64,000 nucleotides of DNA from Metallyticus violacea. Its lineage: Eukaryota; Arthropoda; Insecta; Mantodea; Metallyticidae. The stretch spans positions 68,097,001-68,161,000 of the forward strand of contig CM060831.1 of the NCBI GenBank assembly GCA_030762175.1, in the 5' to 3' direction. The translations under genes were made by a program, and so were the position numbers. Below the pieces are notes generated by a model. The model ran no database searches, was not told the origin of the DNA, and saw nothing but the letters and a program-made list of their open reading frames with translations. Below are positions 36,534 through 48,935 of this stretch, one piece after another (position 1 is the first letter of the stretch; each line of letters begins with the position of its first letter).

Positions 36534-38023
36534 GGAATGGCTTTGAAGTTAAACCATTTTAATCAATTGTACGTATAACAATACAGAGTTATGGATTTAG
36601 AATTCTGCACATATGACTTAACAAAGCAACGACACGTTTTACATTTCCAGCGAATATATCAGCCAACTTTTTTGTGACACATACTTCCGATCTATCATAA
36701 TTGCTAATTAGGGGACGTGAATGTATTTGAGTGAATTAACGTACTTTCAATCAACCTTGTTGATTTCCAAAACATGTTCGGATGAATTCCAAAACAATTA
36801 ACTTTTGCTTTACAAAGCTATAAAAGCCGGCGTGTTACCGGTTACTTTGCTATACTTTTTGAATCCCATTAATAACGTTTTTCACTCATATGCACACACA
36901 TTATGTGTGGGAAATAAGCCAAATATTTCAAAAGAGCCCTCTTTATTCTTCCGTTTAAACACAAAGCAATGCAACAGAAACAGGAAGAGGGTTTGCCGGT
37001 GGAAAACCTCGCTTATTTTCGCATAAACGCTGCATTATTTAGCTGTCGCATATTCATCGAATATCGCGTCATGCAACGTGCTCATCGCTTACAAATTATG
37101 AACTGTGAAAAACTCGTATTTTATCCGTATTGGTTCTTCGTCCAAATAACACTCAATAAACTCGTTAAAACCTATCAGTAACTAGAAAAATATTTCACGT
37201 GAGATGAAGTGGTCACGTTAAAATCATCCATACTATTGGTAGATTTTTAATTAGTTACTTTAAGATAAATTACTGTTTAAAATCTAACACATTCAATAGT
37301 AGATTTTTCTTAAGTATATAATCGTAAAGCTTGAGGCAAACATGTAAACCGAAGTATTAATACAAATATTCTTTTTAGCTTGTTCTTTTAATGGTTTAAA
37401 ACTTTCAATTATAAGGGGAGAAAAAATAATATTTCCAAGTTAAGAGTTCGAAAATTTCAGAATTTTTCTTTTAAAGTTTTAAACCAAAACATTACTAAGA
37501 TTGTATGCAAAGCACATGAAAAAAATCAGAAAAATATAAAATTTACTATATTATATCATATGGCTTAAACATTTGTGACGGGAGAGCAGAGCAATTGTTA
37601 AGTCTCCCGTTTCTACCAAAAAGATCCTGCGAGCTCTCTTTTCACTTGCTTAAGAGATCGACAAGTTCTGGACAGGCCCTGAATTCAGGACTTTCTGGTG
37701 ACAATGTAAGTAGTCATAAATATTTTGAATCTCATATTATTTTGAAAAAAAATTAATTTAAATTTAACCTTAGTTATCTAGCCTTTCGGATATTTTTATC
37801 TTAAGTTTTAAATTATGAATATTGTGGGTCAGTTCTATCAGAAAAAGGTTTTTTCTTTATTTAACCTCTAATTCGTTTATTAGGTACACGTTCTGGAGAG
37901 TCAAAGGTAATGATTTATAAGTCAATAGCTACCATTTACACTTTCTAGTTTTGAGGTTTTATAGATTGGGTTATAATTCTGTTTTTTTTTTTTTTTCCTA
38001 CCCTCTTTAAAAGTTGAAATCCC
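36534..38023. other. No recognisable feature
   Basis: AT-rich. Frames of 70-73 codons at 36805-37181 are unremarkable. Confidence 0.4.
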
Positions 38024-38116
38024 AGCACATACCCTTCCCAAGTTTGCCTTCTAGGGTGTCCTTATCATTTGTTAAGAAGAATGTAACTTTAACTTCGGCA
38101 GAAAGACATGAGTGCT
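38024..38116 (+). repeat. Dispersed direct repeat, copy 1
   Basis: About 95 bp running from CACATACCCTTCCCAAGTTT to AGAAAGACATGAGTGCT, repeated at 39423-39522 in the same orientation with roughly 85-90% identity by eye. It does not match any SINE family or transposon found here. Confidence 0.8.
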
Positions 38117-38256
38117 TGATTATATCAGTTTTTACAAAGTAATATTCGATTCAGCAACATTTATAATAATACTACTTGATATGATTAAAAATCAGTTTTG
38201 TTCCGATATAATTCCCAAGGAATTTGCAGCTAACTATCAGCCCATTAAATTACTAT

Positions 38257-38279
38257 TGTGTGTGTGTGTGTGTGTGTGT
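38257..38279. repeat. (TG)n microsatellite
   Basis: About 11 TG units followed by a T-run. Confidence 0.9.
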
Positions 38280-39422
38280 TTTTTTAATTTCCAGTCTCTT
38301 GAACTATTTTTGATGTTCTTCAAAGATATTTAGAGAAATATTACATTTATGTATATTGAAATTGAACAATGTGAAAATGTGTTACAGCAAAGTGGGCGCT
38401 TTCGATCGATCTCAATGATTCTCAACGATGCAGTAAATTGTGTTGAACTGTTTTAAATAATAGTTTTATTTCTAACAATTCCAAATTCCATAAATGTTTA
38501 TAACTTAACTACAAGGAATTTAAACAGGGTTTTGCTTATTAACAAATGTTGACATTACTTTCCGATTTTAGTAATAATTTGCTTTTAAATATCAATGCGA
38601 GCAGAATAATAAATATTTCTGAACACTTGTACAGAATTTTAATGAGGTGTTTTTAGTTATAAACTTATTCAGGCTATTTCTTCTGTTCATATAAACTAAC
38701 AGCTTTATTCCTCTTCAAAGAATTCAACGAAAATCGCGATTTTTTTCCTCCTATCCTGAAGCAGACATCAATATCAAACCAGCGTCCTCTTGTTTTAATA
38801 ATACAAATAAGTTCACATAAGCTTTGACTTGCAGAGATATAAAGAGGGCTTCTCCACAAGTATTCCTTTATTTACTCAGAGCAAAGAGCAAATCAAAGGA
38901 CTTTGGTCCAGAACCGTTCTGCTAACTTGGTATTGGGGATGGATGTCTGCTGCATGTGACGTGTCAATTAACTTGCCCCAGTACCGCATCTCCGATTGTA
39001 TAATCGATTCTCTGGGATATTATTAGCAAGGGTGGTTGGTGATGATATCAATTTCCACAACGGGTCCCCATTGGAATTAATACTTGTTAACTCCTTCAAT
39101 TTACATGTGCTGCGGGGAACATTGAATGAAATCTAACACCCTCAGCTACTTTCTACTTCGAAAAAGCAAGATTAAAAAAAGTTATACAGGATGGATTTTA
39201 AAAATGCAGTACCTGGATTTAATATTGCCTTGAGATATCTATGTATAAATAGTGAAATTATCTGTTCTTGATTTTTAAAATTAGTAGATCTTGTAATATA
39301 AAGACTATACAAATATAATCATTCTGGTATTAATTTATGCTTAGTGTTTTATTTTTAAAGATTAATTTTAAATTAGTTACTTACAAATGCTTTTAAAAAC
39401 CACAGTTTTAATATTTACAACA

Positions 39423-39522
39423 GACACAGCCCGTACCCCTTCCCAAGTTTTGCCTTATAGAGTATCCTTATGATTTGTTCAGAAGAATTTAACTTTAACT
39501 TCGGGAGAAAGACATGAGTGCT
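39423..39522 (+). repeat. Dispersed direct repeat, copy 2
   Basis: Second copy of the 38.0 kb segment (CCCTTCCCAAGTTTTGCC to AGAAAGACATGAGTGCT), 1.4 kb downstream. The similarity stops abruptly at both ends, consistent with two insertions or a local duplication. Confidence 0.8.
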
Positions 39523-39689
39523 GAGATCGATAAAACTTCACTATTCTACCGCTTTGCGCTCCGCAGCTTTTTAGGCATTCGAACAGACCACTTTCTGCAA
39601 TTAAACCATAGCCGAGGTCATAGTATACACACACAGATATATATTATATTTGTAGTTGGTCTGCCTTCTCGTGCAACGATTGAACAAAG

Positions 39690-39892
39690 GCTCGCTTCAG
39701 CGCTTCAATATCTGCATACGAGTGTTTATTTGCATATTGAGTTTTTGGATGCCACCATAATGCAATCCAGGTCTGGAGACCTTGAAAGTCATAGAATAAT
39801 TCCTTCTTGTCCTATCTATTGATTGAGAAAGGCCTCATTCAAGTATTCCTTCAAGATGACAGTTATGCTGTTGACATCCATCTTGCTGGAAA
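39690..39892 (-). pseudogene. Weak Tc1/mariner-type transposase relic
   Basis: On the minus strand, FQQDGCQQHNCHLEGILE (39892-39839) is followed by a stop, GLSQSIDRTRRNYSMTFKVS, and in a shifted frame SPDLDCIMVASKNSICK and ADIEALKRAFVQ. The order (FQQDGA...; ...WIGRRG...; RSPDL...LK..VY; EALK) is that of a mariner-superfamily catalytic domain, but every block needs a frame change and key residues are lost. It could be chance; I judge it slightly more likely real than not. Confidence 0.45.
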
Positions 39893-40904
39893 GGTTAGGT
39901 AAGGGGTAAGGTTGCTCTTCATTAACATTTACAAAAAATAGGTCCCACATTCTGTTGGAGAAGTGCAACTTTCTCTGAAATTCGTGTTCCGTTTAAGAAG
40001 AGGAAAAAAAAAAAGGGGGGGGGCATACAATTCAAACTCACACAATGAACCATTTCCGACCTGTTTGGTAGTACGATCAATCAACTAAAGGTTTCTCTGG
40101 TTCCAATGTCTTTCAACATGTTTCGTCAGCAAACAGAATAACTGAAACGAGGTGCATGTTGTTATTTTATCGTTTCCATCATCCTTTCATACGATTTTAT
40201 TCTATTAAATGCATTCTTGAGATTTAGAATATTTGTATGAGTTATAATAATTTTTATTCAATGCCTTATTGATTTTGAAGTGGGAAGTACCAACATCTTT
40301 TGCAACTCTTTGAATGCTTGTTTTTATTTCCAAAGACTTTAAAGCAACTTTCCTTATCTTTAGTATTGCTTTGTGTTCTTGTTCTGCACATTTCTTTCAT
40401 TTGCATGGTCATTTGACGCCTTCGCTTCCAGAATCGTTAAATTTGAAATCGTCGGACAAATTGTGTTGTGATATGGAACTAGTCTCTCAGGAAAGGGTCC
40501 AGCAAATGGAACCAAAGAAATTCTTCTATAATACAGTTGAACGAATATGGTATAATAATTCATTACTTTTGCATTTAAACAGAATTTCAGTTGAGAGGAA
40601 TGAGTATATGAACTTAACTTTTATGCCAAAGTTAAATACCCTCCTATTATATTTTCAAATCTACCACGTAGAAGAACTTTTCAATAAAGATTTGCCATAC
40701 ATTTTTTAAACTATATATTTACTTATGAGCATAATTTTAAACCTTTCTCTAAGCAGTCTCCGTTGGTTGCATGTACCTTTCCCAGTGTTTCTGCCAGTCT
40801 TTCAAGAGATTATTGAAATCATTTTATAATAGGTTCATCAGAACCGCCTTCACAGCCGTCACCACTGCTTCTGGTAATGGAAAAGCTCCCCACGAAGTCG
40901 TTTC
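39893..40904. other. No recognisable feature
   Basis: Contains a mixed A/G homopolymer near 40005-40023 and a 131-codon plus frame (40314-40709). The frame has a hydrophobic start but no recognisable family. With AT-rich composition and no supporting structure I treat it as chance. Confidence 0.35.
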
Positions 40905-41081
40905 TTTAATTTGGGGCAAAAGCGTTTTTAAGGAAGGAAGCATTCCAGCTCTAATTTTGGGTTCCTCCCCGACATCTGCCATTTGTGAGGACTAAGGAAA
41001 ACCTGAAAGAAACTGTCAGGAAGGACGGTCCGGAATCATACCCCGGACTTCCCGACTTAACGGCCTCGGCCACCCGTGGCG
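40905..41081 (-). mobile_element. SINE-B copy 4 (3' part decayed or missing)
   Basis: Head and proximal body are clear: AACGGCCTCGGCCACCCGTG, ACGGTCCGGAATCATACCCC and GGACTAAGGAAAACCTG. To the left of about 40905 the expected tail is not recognisable. Confidence 0.8.
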
Positions 41082-42957
41082 ACCTCTAAACTTAATACAC
41101 ACTAAGTGGTTCATGCATGATGAGGTACCGCCCCATTTTCCTCATGCTGCTAAAGCGATTGTAGGTCAGAAATTTGCAAATAAATGGACAAGTCTTGGAG
41201 GATTAAGATCCTGGACTAGTCAACTACATTTCTATATGCGGATAATTTTAAAGCCATAAAAATCATTTAAAAATTAATAAGTATTTTTTGCTTCAGTTTA
41301 AATTTCCCCATTGATTTCCCAAATGTTAAATAGCTTTCTGAATATGCCCAGTTATCAAAAAGGAATCAGGCAACCTGGAAGAGCCTAAAAATCAATCTAC
41401 CAAAACTATCAAAAATTTCATCATAGGGATCTGGGCAGTTTCAAACACCAGAATGACTCAGGTCCTGCTTTAACTTAAACTTTTAAACTTTATTTTCTCG
41501 CATTTGAGAATATACACTTTACATTGTCTACAAAAAAGCTATGAAAAATTAGCTTGAAAGTTTACCATTCTTTTATGATGTCATTAAACGAAAATATAGT
41601 ATTGCATATATAAACTCGTAATTATCTCCAAAAGCTCCTTAGCATCTTGTGTTAGTGAGTTCATAAATTAAAAATTTACAAAGCATTTTTAAATCGTTGC
41701 TTTAGCATATTCATTACCAACAACGTTTTATTTCAAATACGTAAAAATATTTTAAAATATATTATTTACATTTATTTTCGCAAGTTCCCTATTGACTATC
41801 TACTATCTACTCAAAGAGTGGTTTCAGCATTCCTTTCCTTGCCAGGTTTTATGTTCACTACCGGGTTTTCCGAAATTTTCAGCTACAGTACTGGGTCCCG
41901 TGTCAGCTGTAATGCGGGGCGTCTGTATCGATCATCTGCTCCGCACTTCACTGTTTATTTCAGATCTTCATGAGAATTCCCCTCGTCATCCATTTACTAC
42001 TCCCAACTTTTGGTAGTAAACCAGGCAGAAAATTTGGCAGAATCAGCACAAACAAAGGGAAGACCACAATCGTGATGAGTTGTTGTCATAGATACCGCTA
42101 CATCCGAATCTATCAGATCTTCACTTGTTACCACATTCATCACAGGTTACAGCATCAGCGCGTACCTTCGTTACAGATTAACGCGTTGCAATACGCCTCG
42201 TGTCAGCTCTTCCAATGGAATATTCACACGTTCCTGAACATCTACGCAGTTTTTGAGTAGGGGGTGTGCAACTGATCCCTCCTTCAGCCCAGGATTGTTT
42301 AATTTAGTTATTCAAAATGTGTTTAACATTCCTTTGAAAAATAGAAAATACTGAAGTTGAAAAAAAAATTCTAGCTAAGCGTTCTGCATTTATTTAATTT
42401 ATTTCTCAATCCTTTTGCCAGAAACTGATCATTTCCCGACTTTGGATCGTGCAGACTAATGAGTTAGTTTCTGTCTGGAATTCCGTTTTCAAATTTATAT
42501 TAAGTGAATTGTCATATTTTGAAGTGATACACTTCTTACTGTGATAATGGTTTGAAGTTACTGATTTTACTAACACTCCAGTTTCAATTAAAAAAAATCT
42601 CGCGAGAATAGAGCCTCTGTTGCTTAGCTTTCAACGGAATTTGCATATTACTCTGCTGTGCGAAGCTTTGTCCATTTCCGACTGTTTTTGCCAAGCTAGC
42701 GGTGGCACCGGATTCACATTATTGATTTGTGCAAAACTTTTGAATATATTTCAATGTAAGAGAAGATATGAAGTATCAGCAGCGGTGTATAATTCAGTAT
42801 CTGCATTATTTCTGCGTTATGAAAAACAAACCGGTGCCTGCAATGCAAATAATGAACTTTGTTAGTACTGCTTCTTAGATCGCCATTTTATTTGAGTAAA
42901 ACTAATTTATATTTGCATCAATACCATAATGAGTAGAATAAAAATGTTTAAAATTAT
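41082..42957. other. No recognisable feature
   Basis: AT-rich at 41.2-41.75 kb, then a GC-richer part (41800-42260) with a 96-codon frame and a pyrimidine-AG acceptor-like string before 41964. No family recognised and no paired donor, so no exon is called. Confidence 0.35.
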
Positions 42958-42967
42958 ATGTAAGCGA

Positions 42968-43269
42968 TTTTATTTTGATTTCGTTTATTTATGGACGCTC
43001 TTTAACATCTCAGGTCATCAGCGTCCCATTCAATTCAGGGCGTGAAACGACCGACAAATTTTGCTCAGAGGTCTCTTTTTTCAGACTTGAGGTTCTTTTT
43101 CGTGCCGTAAATGTACGACATGGGACCCACGCTTTACTTCCCTTCCGAAGGAAGTCATACTTAGGACTTTTTACGCCGGAAAAAATCCATCTATCCTGGC
43201 CGGGTTTGAACTCCCGATCTTGGGTTTAGAAGGCAAGTATGATTACCATTACACCACCAGAGCCGACAA
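42968..43269 (-). mobile_element. SINE-A copy 6 (full-length, with target-site duplication)
   Basis: Well-preserved minus-strand copy: tail TTTATTTATGGACGCTC, body GGGCGTGAAACGACCGAC and CTTCCCTTCCGAAGGAAG, head CCTGGCCGGGTTTGAACTCC and ACACCACCAGAGCCGAC. It is flanked by ATGTAAGCGA at 42958-42967 and 43270-43279, a perfect 10 bp duplication. The 84-codon plus frame here is a repeat artefact. Confidence 0.93.
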
Positions 43270-43279
43270 ATGTAAGCGA

Positions 43280-45922
43280 GTCACTAGACATCTGCATTAA
43301 GAAGTCTTTTGGAGGAAAAAAATATTTCCATTAAAATAAGATATAATTACAAGAGGGAAGAATTACTCTCTAAATTTACAAAATTAGCATACAAATATTC
43401 CTATGTTACTTTTTGTTTTATATTTTTACGAGAAGAGTAAAATGATATTGCGCGACATTGGCTAAAGCATTTGACTTTTTTAAATTTCAGCGATGTTGTA
43501 TTAAAGCACATTCTTGTGCAAACATCATTTATTTTCAGAAATATTAATGTTAATGTTAAAGTACTTCAATTTTATATGAATCCTGGTATTGAATATTCAT
43601 ATATAGTGTCTTCATTCCGCTACGCAATTGGAAATTGATTTTGCCGACGGGAAGATACTGTGTAACGACCACGCCATTTTCCGAGGGAAATCGTGTTCCG
43701 CATTTGGAACTCATAATATGCAATCCTTTTGTTCTTTCCATATTTAATTATTGGTAGTAAATAGTATTCATCATAGTATATGCTTAAGTGCCAGCCTCAG
43801 CTGTGAGACCCATTTGAAAAGATTACGACACACTTGCCGCTATTCATTTTTCCGGGTATTGTAAACGTATCCAGGATATTTTGTTTCAATGTCTTCAAGG
43901 GATTAATTTCAGTTATAGCAGTACTTTTATATAGATAAAGATGCAGCAGCTGAGTGGCTTTGTACGCACTGCCGATATATACACCAAATTGCTGGGCTAA
44001 TGGTGTTACAACTTTCGCGAACTTTTTAATACCCAATGCTACTCCTGGTGATTTAACAGATTTCCCTCATACTATACTAGTACGATTTCTTTTGCACATA
44101 ACACTCATAAATAAATATTTTTTGTTTTAGCACACTCTCCAATATACAGTAGAAAGTTTAACTCGCACTTCCTACAGAAATGCAGCTAAAACAGCGCGAT
44201 AAACATGACTAAGCAACTTTCAACTCCACTTTTAATGGAAACTGCGCGTCTAATAAAGATCAACCGTTTTCCGCAATGACACTAATATAAGTGCATCCAT
44301 AAGTTACTACCCATGTGATTATGAAACGTATCGGTGACGTCTCATAGATCCTATAGAAGGGTGGGCCAGAGGCATACCCAAATGGCGTGAGGGAGGATAT
44401 CTTTTGTCAAAACATATTCTTCCCTGACATTCTCTCATAACTGCAACACCATTTGTGCTTTAAACTTCTGGTTTATATGAAACTCTTCTAAGTCAGCTAT
44501 TGAAGTAGGCCTTAAGCCTTTTGCAGTCAATTCGAAATATCAATAAATTTTAGGAATCTTTCAACCGCTTTACTCCCACTGATGTATCGTGATATTACAA
44601 CAAATTGTAACATGGATGTAATTCTGTCGTTTCGTCAGTCTGTACAGACACCAAATTTACCCGTTTAGTTTCTTTTATCCATATAGACAAGATAATTCAC
44701 ACTTTACAAGCTGCCAGCAAAGAAGTTTTTTTTTTTCAAACCATAAATAAACATCTTAATTTTGCGCCATTTTGCTGAGTAAGCGCCTATAACTTTCAGT
44801 AAATGAGGCCCAAATCGTTTCATTTCCAACTTGACATTTAAACAAACAGATACGTTTTTTTGTAACTTAACAGTTAATACTGTGAAAATCAACTTTTGAC
44901 TGACAACAATGAGAAAGCCACCCAATTTCAAAGTGCAAAAACAACTTCTGCTCAGTTATACTGGTGTCAGTAGCTCCTAAACATCTGGTTTCTAACAAAA
45001 GAGGAATACCATAGGCCGTCTTCCTGCTGGCCCAAGAGAATGCGGAAATAAACAGGAGAAAGGCTAACCCACCTTGGAGGAAGACAAATATAAGCCCTTT
45101 TAAATCTTTGCTGACCTATGAACGTATAAATTTAAAGCGCAACATTTTTTGAGACGGCCCATGAGCTTCCCTCGCTAACGGAGAACCACATGCTACCGCT
45201 ACTACAATAGAGAGGAAATACACGTATTGCGTAAGATACAATTAATAAGTAATCGGCTATACATCGCTGTTTTCATACATTTTTTTAAGAAAGTTGGTCA
45301 GCAGAAAAGAAAATGGTAAATAATTATGACATTTTCTTTGGGAATGAAACATATTACAAATTTTATATGAAATATTGTAAGAATTACCCACTACAATTCA
45401 TTTAACAACTCACAACACTTTTGTGCTGGAAAGTTGTAAACATCTCTAAATTGTCATTTAAGATACGGCCAACCATGACAAAAGGCCTACCGTAACGCAA
45501 TTTTCCTTTAGTTGCAGCATTGTATGAAAATTACTTTTGTCATTTTTAAAGCATCAATAGTATTTTTCATAATCAGGCGAATAAATAATAATGGACAACC
45601 GTAAATTAGCATAGTAAAAGGTGATATTAACTACGTGATATTAAAGCCATGTTCACCACAACTAATCAGCACTCTTCATTTTACATAAGTGGAAAGCTAT
45701 GGGCAAAAACAGGGTAATCCACAATCAGATAAAATGAAATATGATGCGCCCTGTTTTGTTGCATTTAAACTCGATAATCAGTTTAGCGATGTTCCAACAG
45801 GTAGTGCAGTATTGGAAATGGTATACCGCAGTCGGTGAATTCCCATTGTATAGATAACAGTATCTCTAATGTTTCGTAGAATGATTGTAACGTAATGTTA
45901 GGACAGAAGTTGTTAAAAGCAA
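43280..45922. other. No recognisable feature
   Basis: AT-rich with frames of 61-79 codons, none recognisable. Includes a somewhat GC-richer patch at 45000-45200. Confidence 0.4.
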
Positions 45923-46160
45923 CGCGTTAAGGCATGGACTCATGAGCGGGAGGTCTGGGGTTCCATTCTCCTTGGGACGTCCACCCTGATTCCTTATCGT
46001 CAAATGTCAAATGCAGGACAGGTATCTTAAGCTTAGGCATGGAACGCTTTCTTCCTTAAAAATATCCTTACCCAATTTATCATTTCATCTCATGTATCAC
46101 CAGTGTCCACCACTTATGGTACCTAAGAAGTAAAAAGGGGAGTTAAACACTATTAAAAAA
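45923..46160 (+). mobile_element. SINE-B copy 5 (5' end missing)
   Basis: Starts within the D-arm (GCGTTAAGGCATGGACTC), keeps the B-box region (GTCTGGGGTTCCATTCTCC), body (AACGCTTTCTTCCTTAAAAA) and complete tail (AGTTAAACACTATTAAAAAA). Confidence 0.88.
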
Positions 46161-46658
46161 AGTTGTTACAGACCCAAAGCCTATCGATCGAGAGTTTGGA
46201 GCAGTGTTCAAGACAACTCGTGTCATACCGCATGTCTACACATTGTCTCATGTTCCTGCAACAGTTTCCAAACTCCAACTTTGGTACGACCTTTGACCCC
46301 CAACACGACGCGCCTTTGACCTCCAACGCTGTCTGGCTGGCTCGACCCAATCGATATCTGTGTGTCTTCAACGGAACTACCAAACCAAGATCTACTTCAT
46401 CCGTTTTTGCTTCTTTTTTCTCTCTCTTTCTCTCCTTTTGGCATCCTCCTTCCTGTTAATTGATTTGCTAGCTTTTTACACTCATTTGTCTTTCCTTATG
46501 TCTTCTGCCATTTAATGCTAAATCTTAAAACATTTTTGTGCCAATTAAGATGTTGAAAGATTAATACATATTCTGACCGTTTTTATATGTGGTATGCCCG
46601 CAAACAATTGAACATCTGTTATTTGGAAGGACCAAAAACTTTTTTAATATAACCATAC

Positions 46659-46659
<1 letters not shown>
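46161..46659. other. No recognisable feature
   Basis: Moderately GC-rich for about 230 bp after SINE-B copy 5, with overlapping 98- and 76-codon frames on opposite strands. Nothing recognised. Confidence 0.35.

Positions 46660-46715
<56 letters not shown>
46660..46715. repeat. (AT)n microsatellite
   Basis: About 24 TA units with one interruption (TTTATA) near the right end. Confidence 0.95.
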
Positions 46716-46804
46716 CACATAGAAGCTTGTATAAGGAACAGCTTAGAAATACTGCAAGTGACAGATATAATATATTACGTTTTATTTTAATTGTTATACT
46801 CAAA

Positions 46805-47160
46805 TGACATGTGTTTAATTAGTTCGATGTATTTAATAACATTAACATATTTTAGTTAAATGAAATGTAATTAATTAAGTTATGTGTAAAAGACATATAA
46901 TTAATTAATTTGACGTATTTAACTAGACTGACATGCTTTTATTTAGGTTAAATTAATATGTGTATAATTAAGTTTACATGCATTTAATTAGATATATTTA
47001 ACTAGGTTGATGTGTATCTAGCTAATTGGCATGTTTTAATCAGGTGAAATGCATTTAATTAAGTTAGTTGGAATATAAATGTTTAACATTAATTCCACAT
47101 GTATTTAAACTAGATTTATTTATTTAATTTTAGTTTGGCATGTGTTTAAGTGAGTTAACT
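46805..47160. repeat. Degenerate minisatellite, unit about 18-20 bp
   Basis: About 17 diverged units following the pattern ACATGTATTTAATTAGGTTG. Examples are ACATGTGTTTAATTAGTTCG, ACATATAATTAATTAATTTG, ACGTATTTAACTAGACTG, ATATATTTAACTAGGTTG and CATGTGTTTAAGTGAGTTAA. Unit length varies and some units carry small insertions, so the array is old. It lies about 90 bp after the AT microsatellite. Confidence 0.75.
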
Positions 47161-48640
47161 GACTTTTTTAAGCATTTGGCTATAAATAGTTACTTTATTT
47201 TCATTGTTCTTCACTGTAAGCCTAATCGCAGTTAATAAATATATACATGCAAATATTAAGTTTTAAAAAATATGCATGAGGGAATGTTTGAAAATTTACC
47301 GATAAAATTCAATTGTTGTTCAACCTTATAAAATAGTTCGAACCTTTTATGTATTATAAAAATGTATTTCATTGCAATTGCCTCTCATTTAAAGTTTAGC
47401 ATTTTCCATCCTGCAAAATGTTTATTGCTAAGAAGTTTTTTTTTTTTTTTATACCAGGGTGAATTTTTGTACAAATTCACATGTTTATTATAAGTAAATA
47501 ATTCTTTAAATAACTTTTAAATACTTATTTTAAAATTGTTAATTCTAAAATTCAGAAATATTTTAGGTGAAAAATAACGATATAAAAAGTCTAAAAGTCC
47601 AACTGGAATTGACTCATTAAAATCCAGATCATTTTAAAGAAACATGTCTTTGATGAGGTGGATTTCAAAATACAAAATCAAAAATATATTTTGTGTCACA
47701 AGATAATTAAATATGCCTATAACCACCACATTTTAATGGCCACGATAATGGTATTTCAAGAAAATCCTACTTATGATACCACGTACCTTTCGTGTAATTT
47801 TGAATAACGTAAATGTTAAAACATTTCTTTTCTGAGTATGCTCAAAATTTTTAAGACTTTTTATGTATAGGGTACCCTTATTTGAAAACCTGCTTAAAAT
47901 GCATCATAACCTATAGTGGAAAGAAAACGTCTTTACTGTTATTCCAGAATAAGGATATCATTAACTATTGATAAAAGTAAATATTTATGTTATCCATTCT
48001 TTCCTTATCATTTACCAACCCATTCTTTTCTAAAACTCCTTGAAAGCATTTGTTGCTCATAGGTTAGAACACGTGGCTTCATCCTCCCTTCCCTACTAGG
48101 AGAGTTGATTGTCTGCGCTGTTTGGGAAAACGTAATTTTTGTCTTAAATTTGGCAAATGAGCGAGCTCTTTATAATAATTTTATTCATGAAGTCATTTAG
48201 AGTACTTAGTGATATTATTATCACAAATTTCTTTCCTTTATTTAGCGGTGGTCAACTTCCTTGTCATTTACCAGATATTCAAATATTGTCTATTTGTTAA
48301 ATTAGTAATAAAGGAAGACTTTGATGTTCTGAGTTATCCTTTGTTAAATTTCAATGTTGAATTGCAGTTTAATCGTACTTTATTTTTCTTAGTTCTTTGC
48401 ACATTTTGTTCTCGCCTTCAACTGCAATATGATTCCTAAAATAAAATTTCATTGGTACCGTACATTAAAAAATATGCATATATTATATTTTGTCCGAGGA
48501 TACAGATACAACTGAAGAAAAGCAAGCAATCACATGTTTCAATCTCAATCTATTGTAATTCTAATTATTTATTTATATTTGTTATTTCTTATACTTATAA
48601 CTTATAAAGATAAGTTCTTGAAATTCTCTCTGCCTCAGAT
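47161..48640. other. No recognisable feature
   Basis: AT-rich. A T-run occurs at about 47436-47450. Nothing recognised. Confidence 0.4.
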
Positions 48641-48935
48641 CGGTCCTGGTGGTCTAGTGGTAACCATACTTGCCTCCTAAACCCAAGATCGCGGATACAA
48701 TCCCGGCCAGGATCGATAGTTTTTTCGGAGTAAAAAGTCTGAGTATGGCTTCCTTCGGAAGGGAAGTAAAGCCGTGGGTTACGTGTTGTAGATTTATAGC
48801 ACGAAAAAAATAAAAACCTCGAGCCTGAAAGAAGAGGCCTCTGAGCAAAATTTGTCGGCCGTTTCACGCTCTGAATTGAATGAGACGCTGATGACCTGAG
48901 ATGTTAAAGAGCGTTCATAAATAAACCAAATCAAC
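48641..48935 (+). mobile_element. SINE-A copy 7 (full-length)
   Basis: Clean plus-strand copy with GGTCCTGGTGGTCTAGTGGT at the start, TTGCCTCCTAAACCCAAG (anticodon arm, CCT loop), body CTTCCTTCGGAAGGGAAGTA and tail GAGCGTTCATAAATAAACCA. TGCCTCAGAT just before the head and TGCCTAGAT just after the tail may be a target duplication with one deletion. Confidence 0.93.

Noticed and set aside
40314..40709. 131-codon plus-strand frame with hydrophobic start
   Set aside because: Composition follows the AT-rich background; no family, no splice or promoter support.
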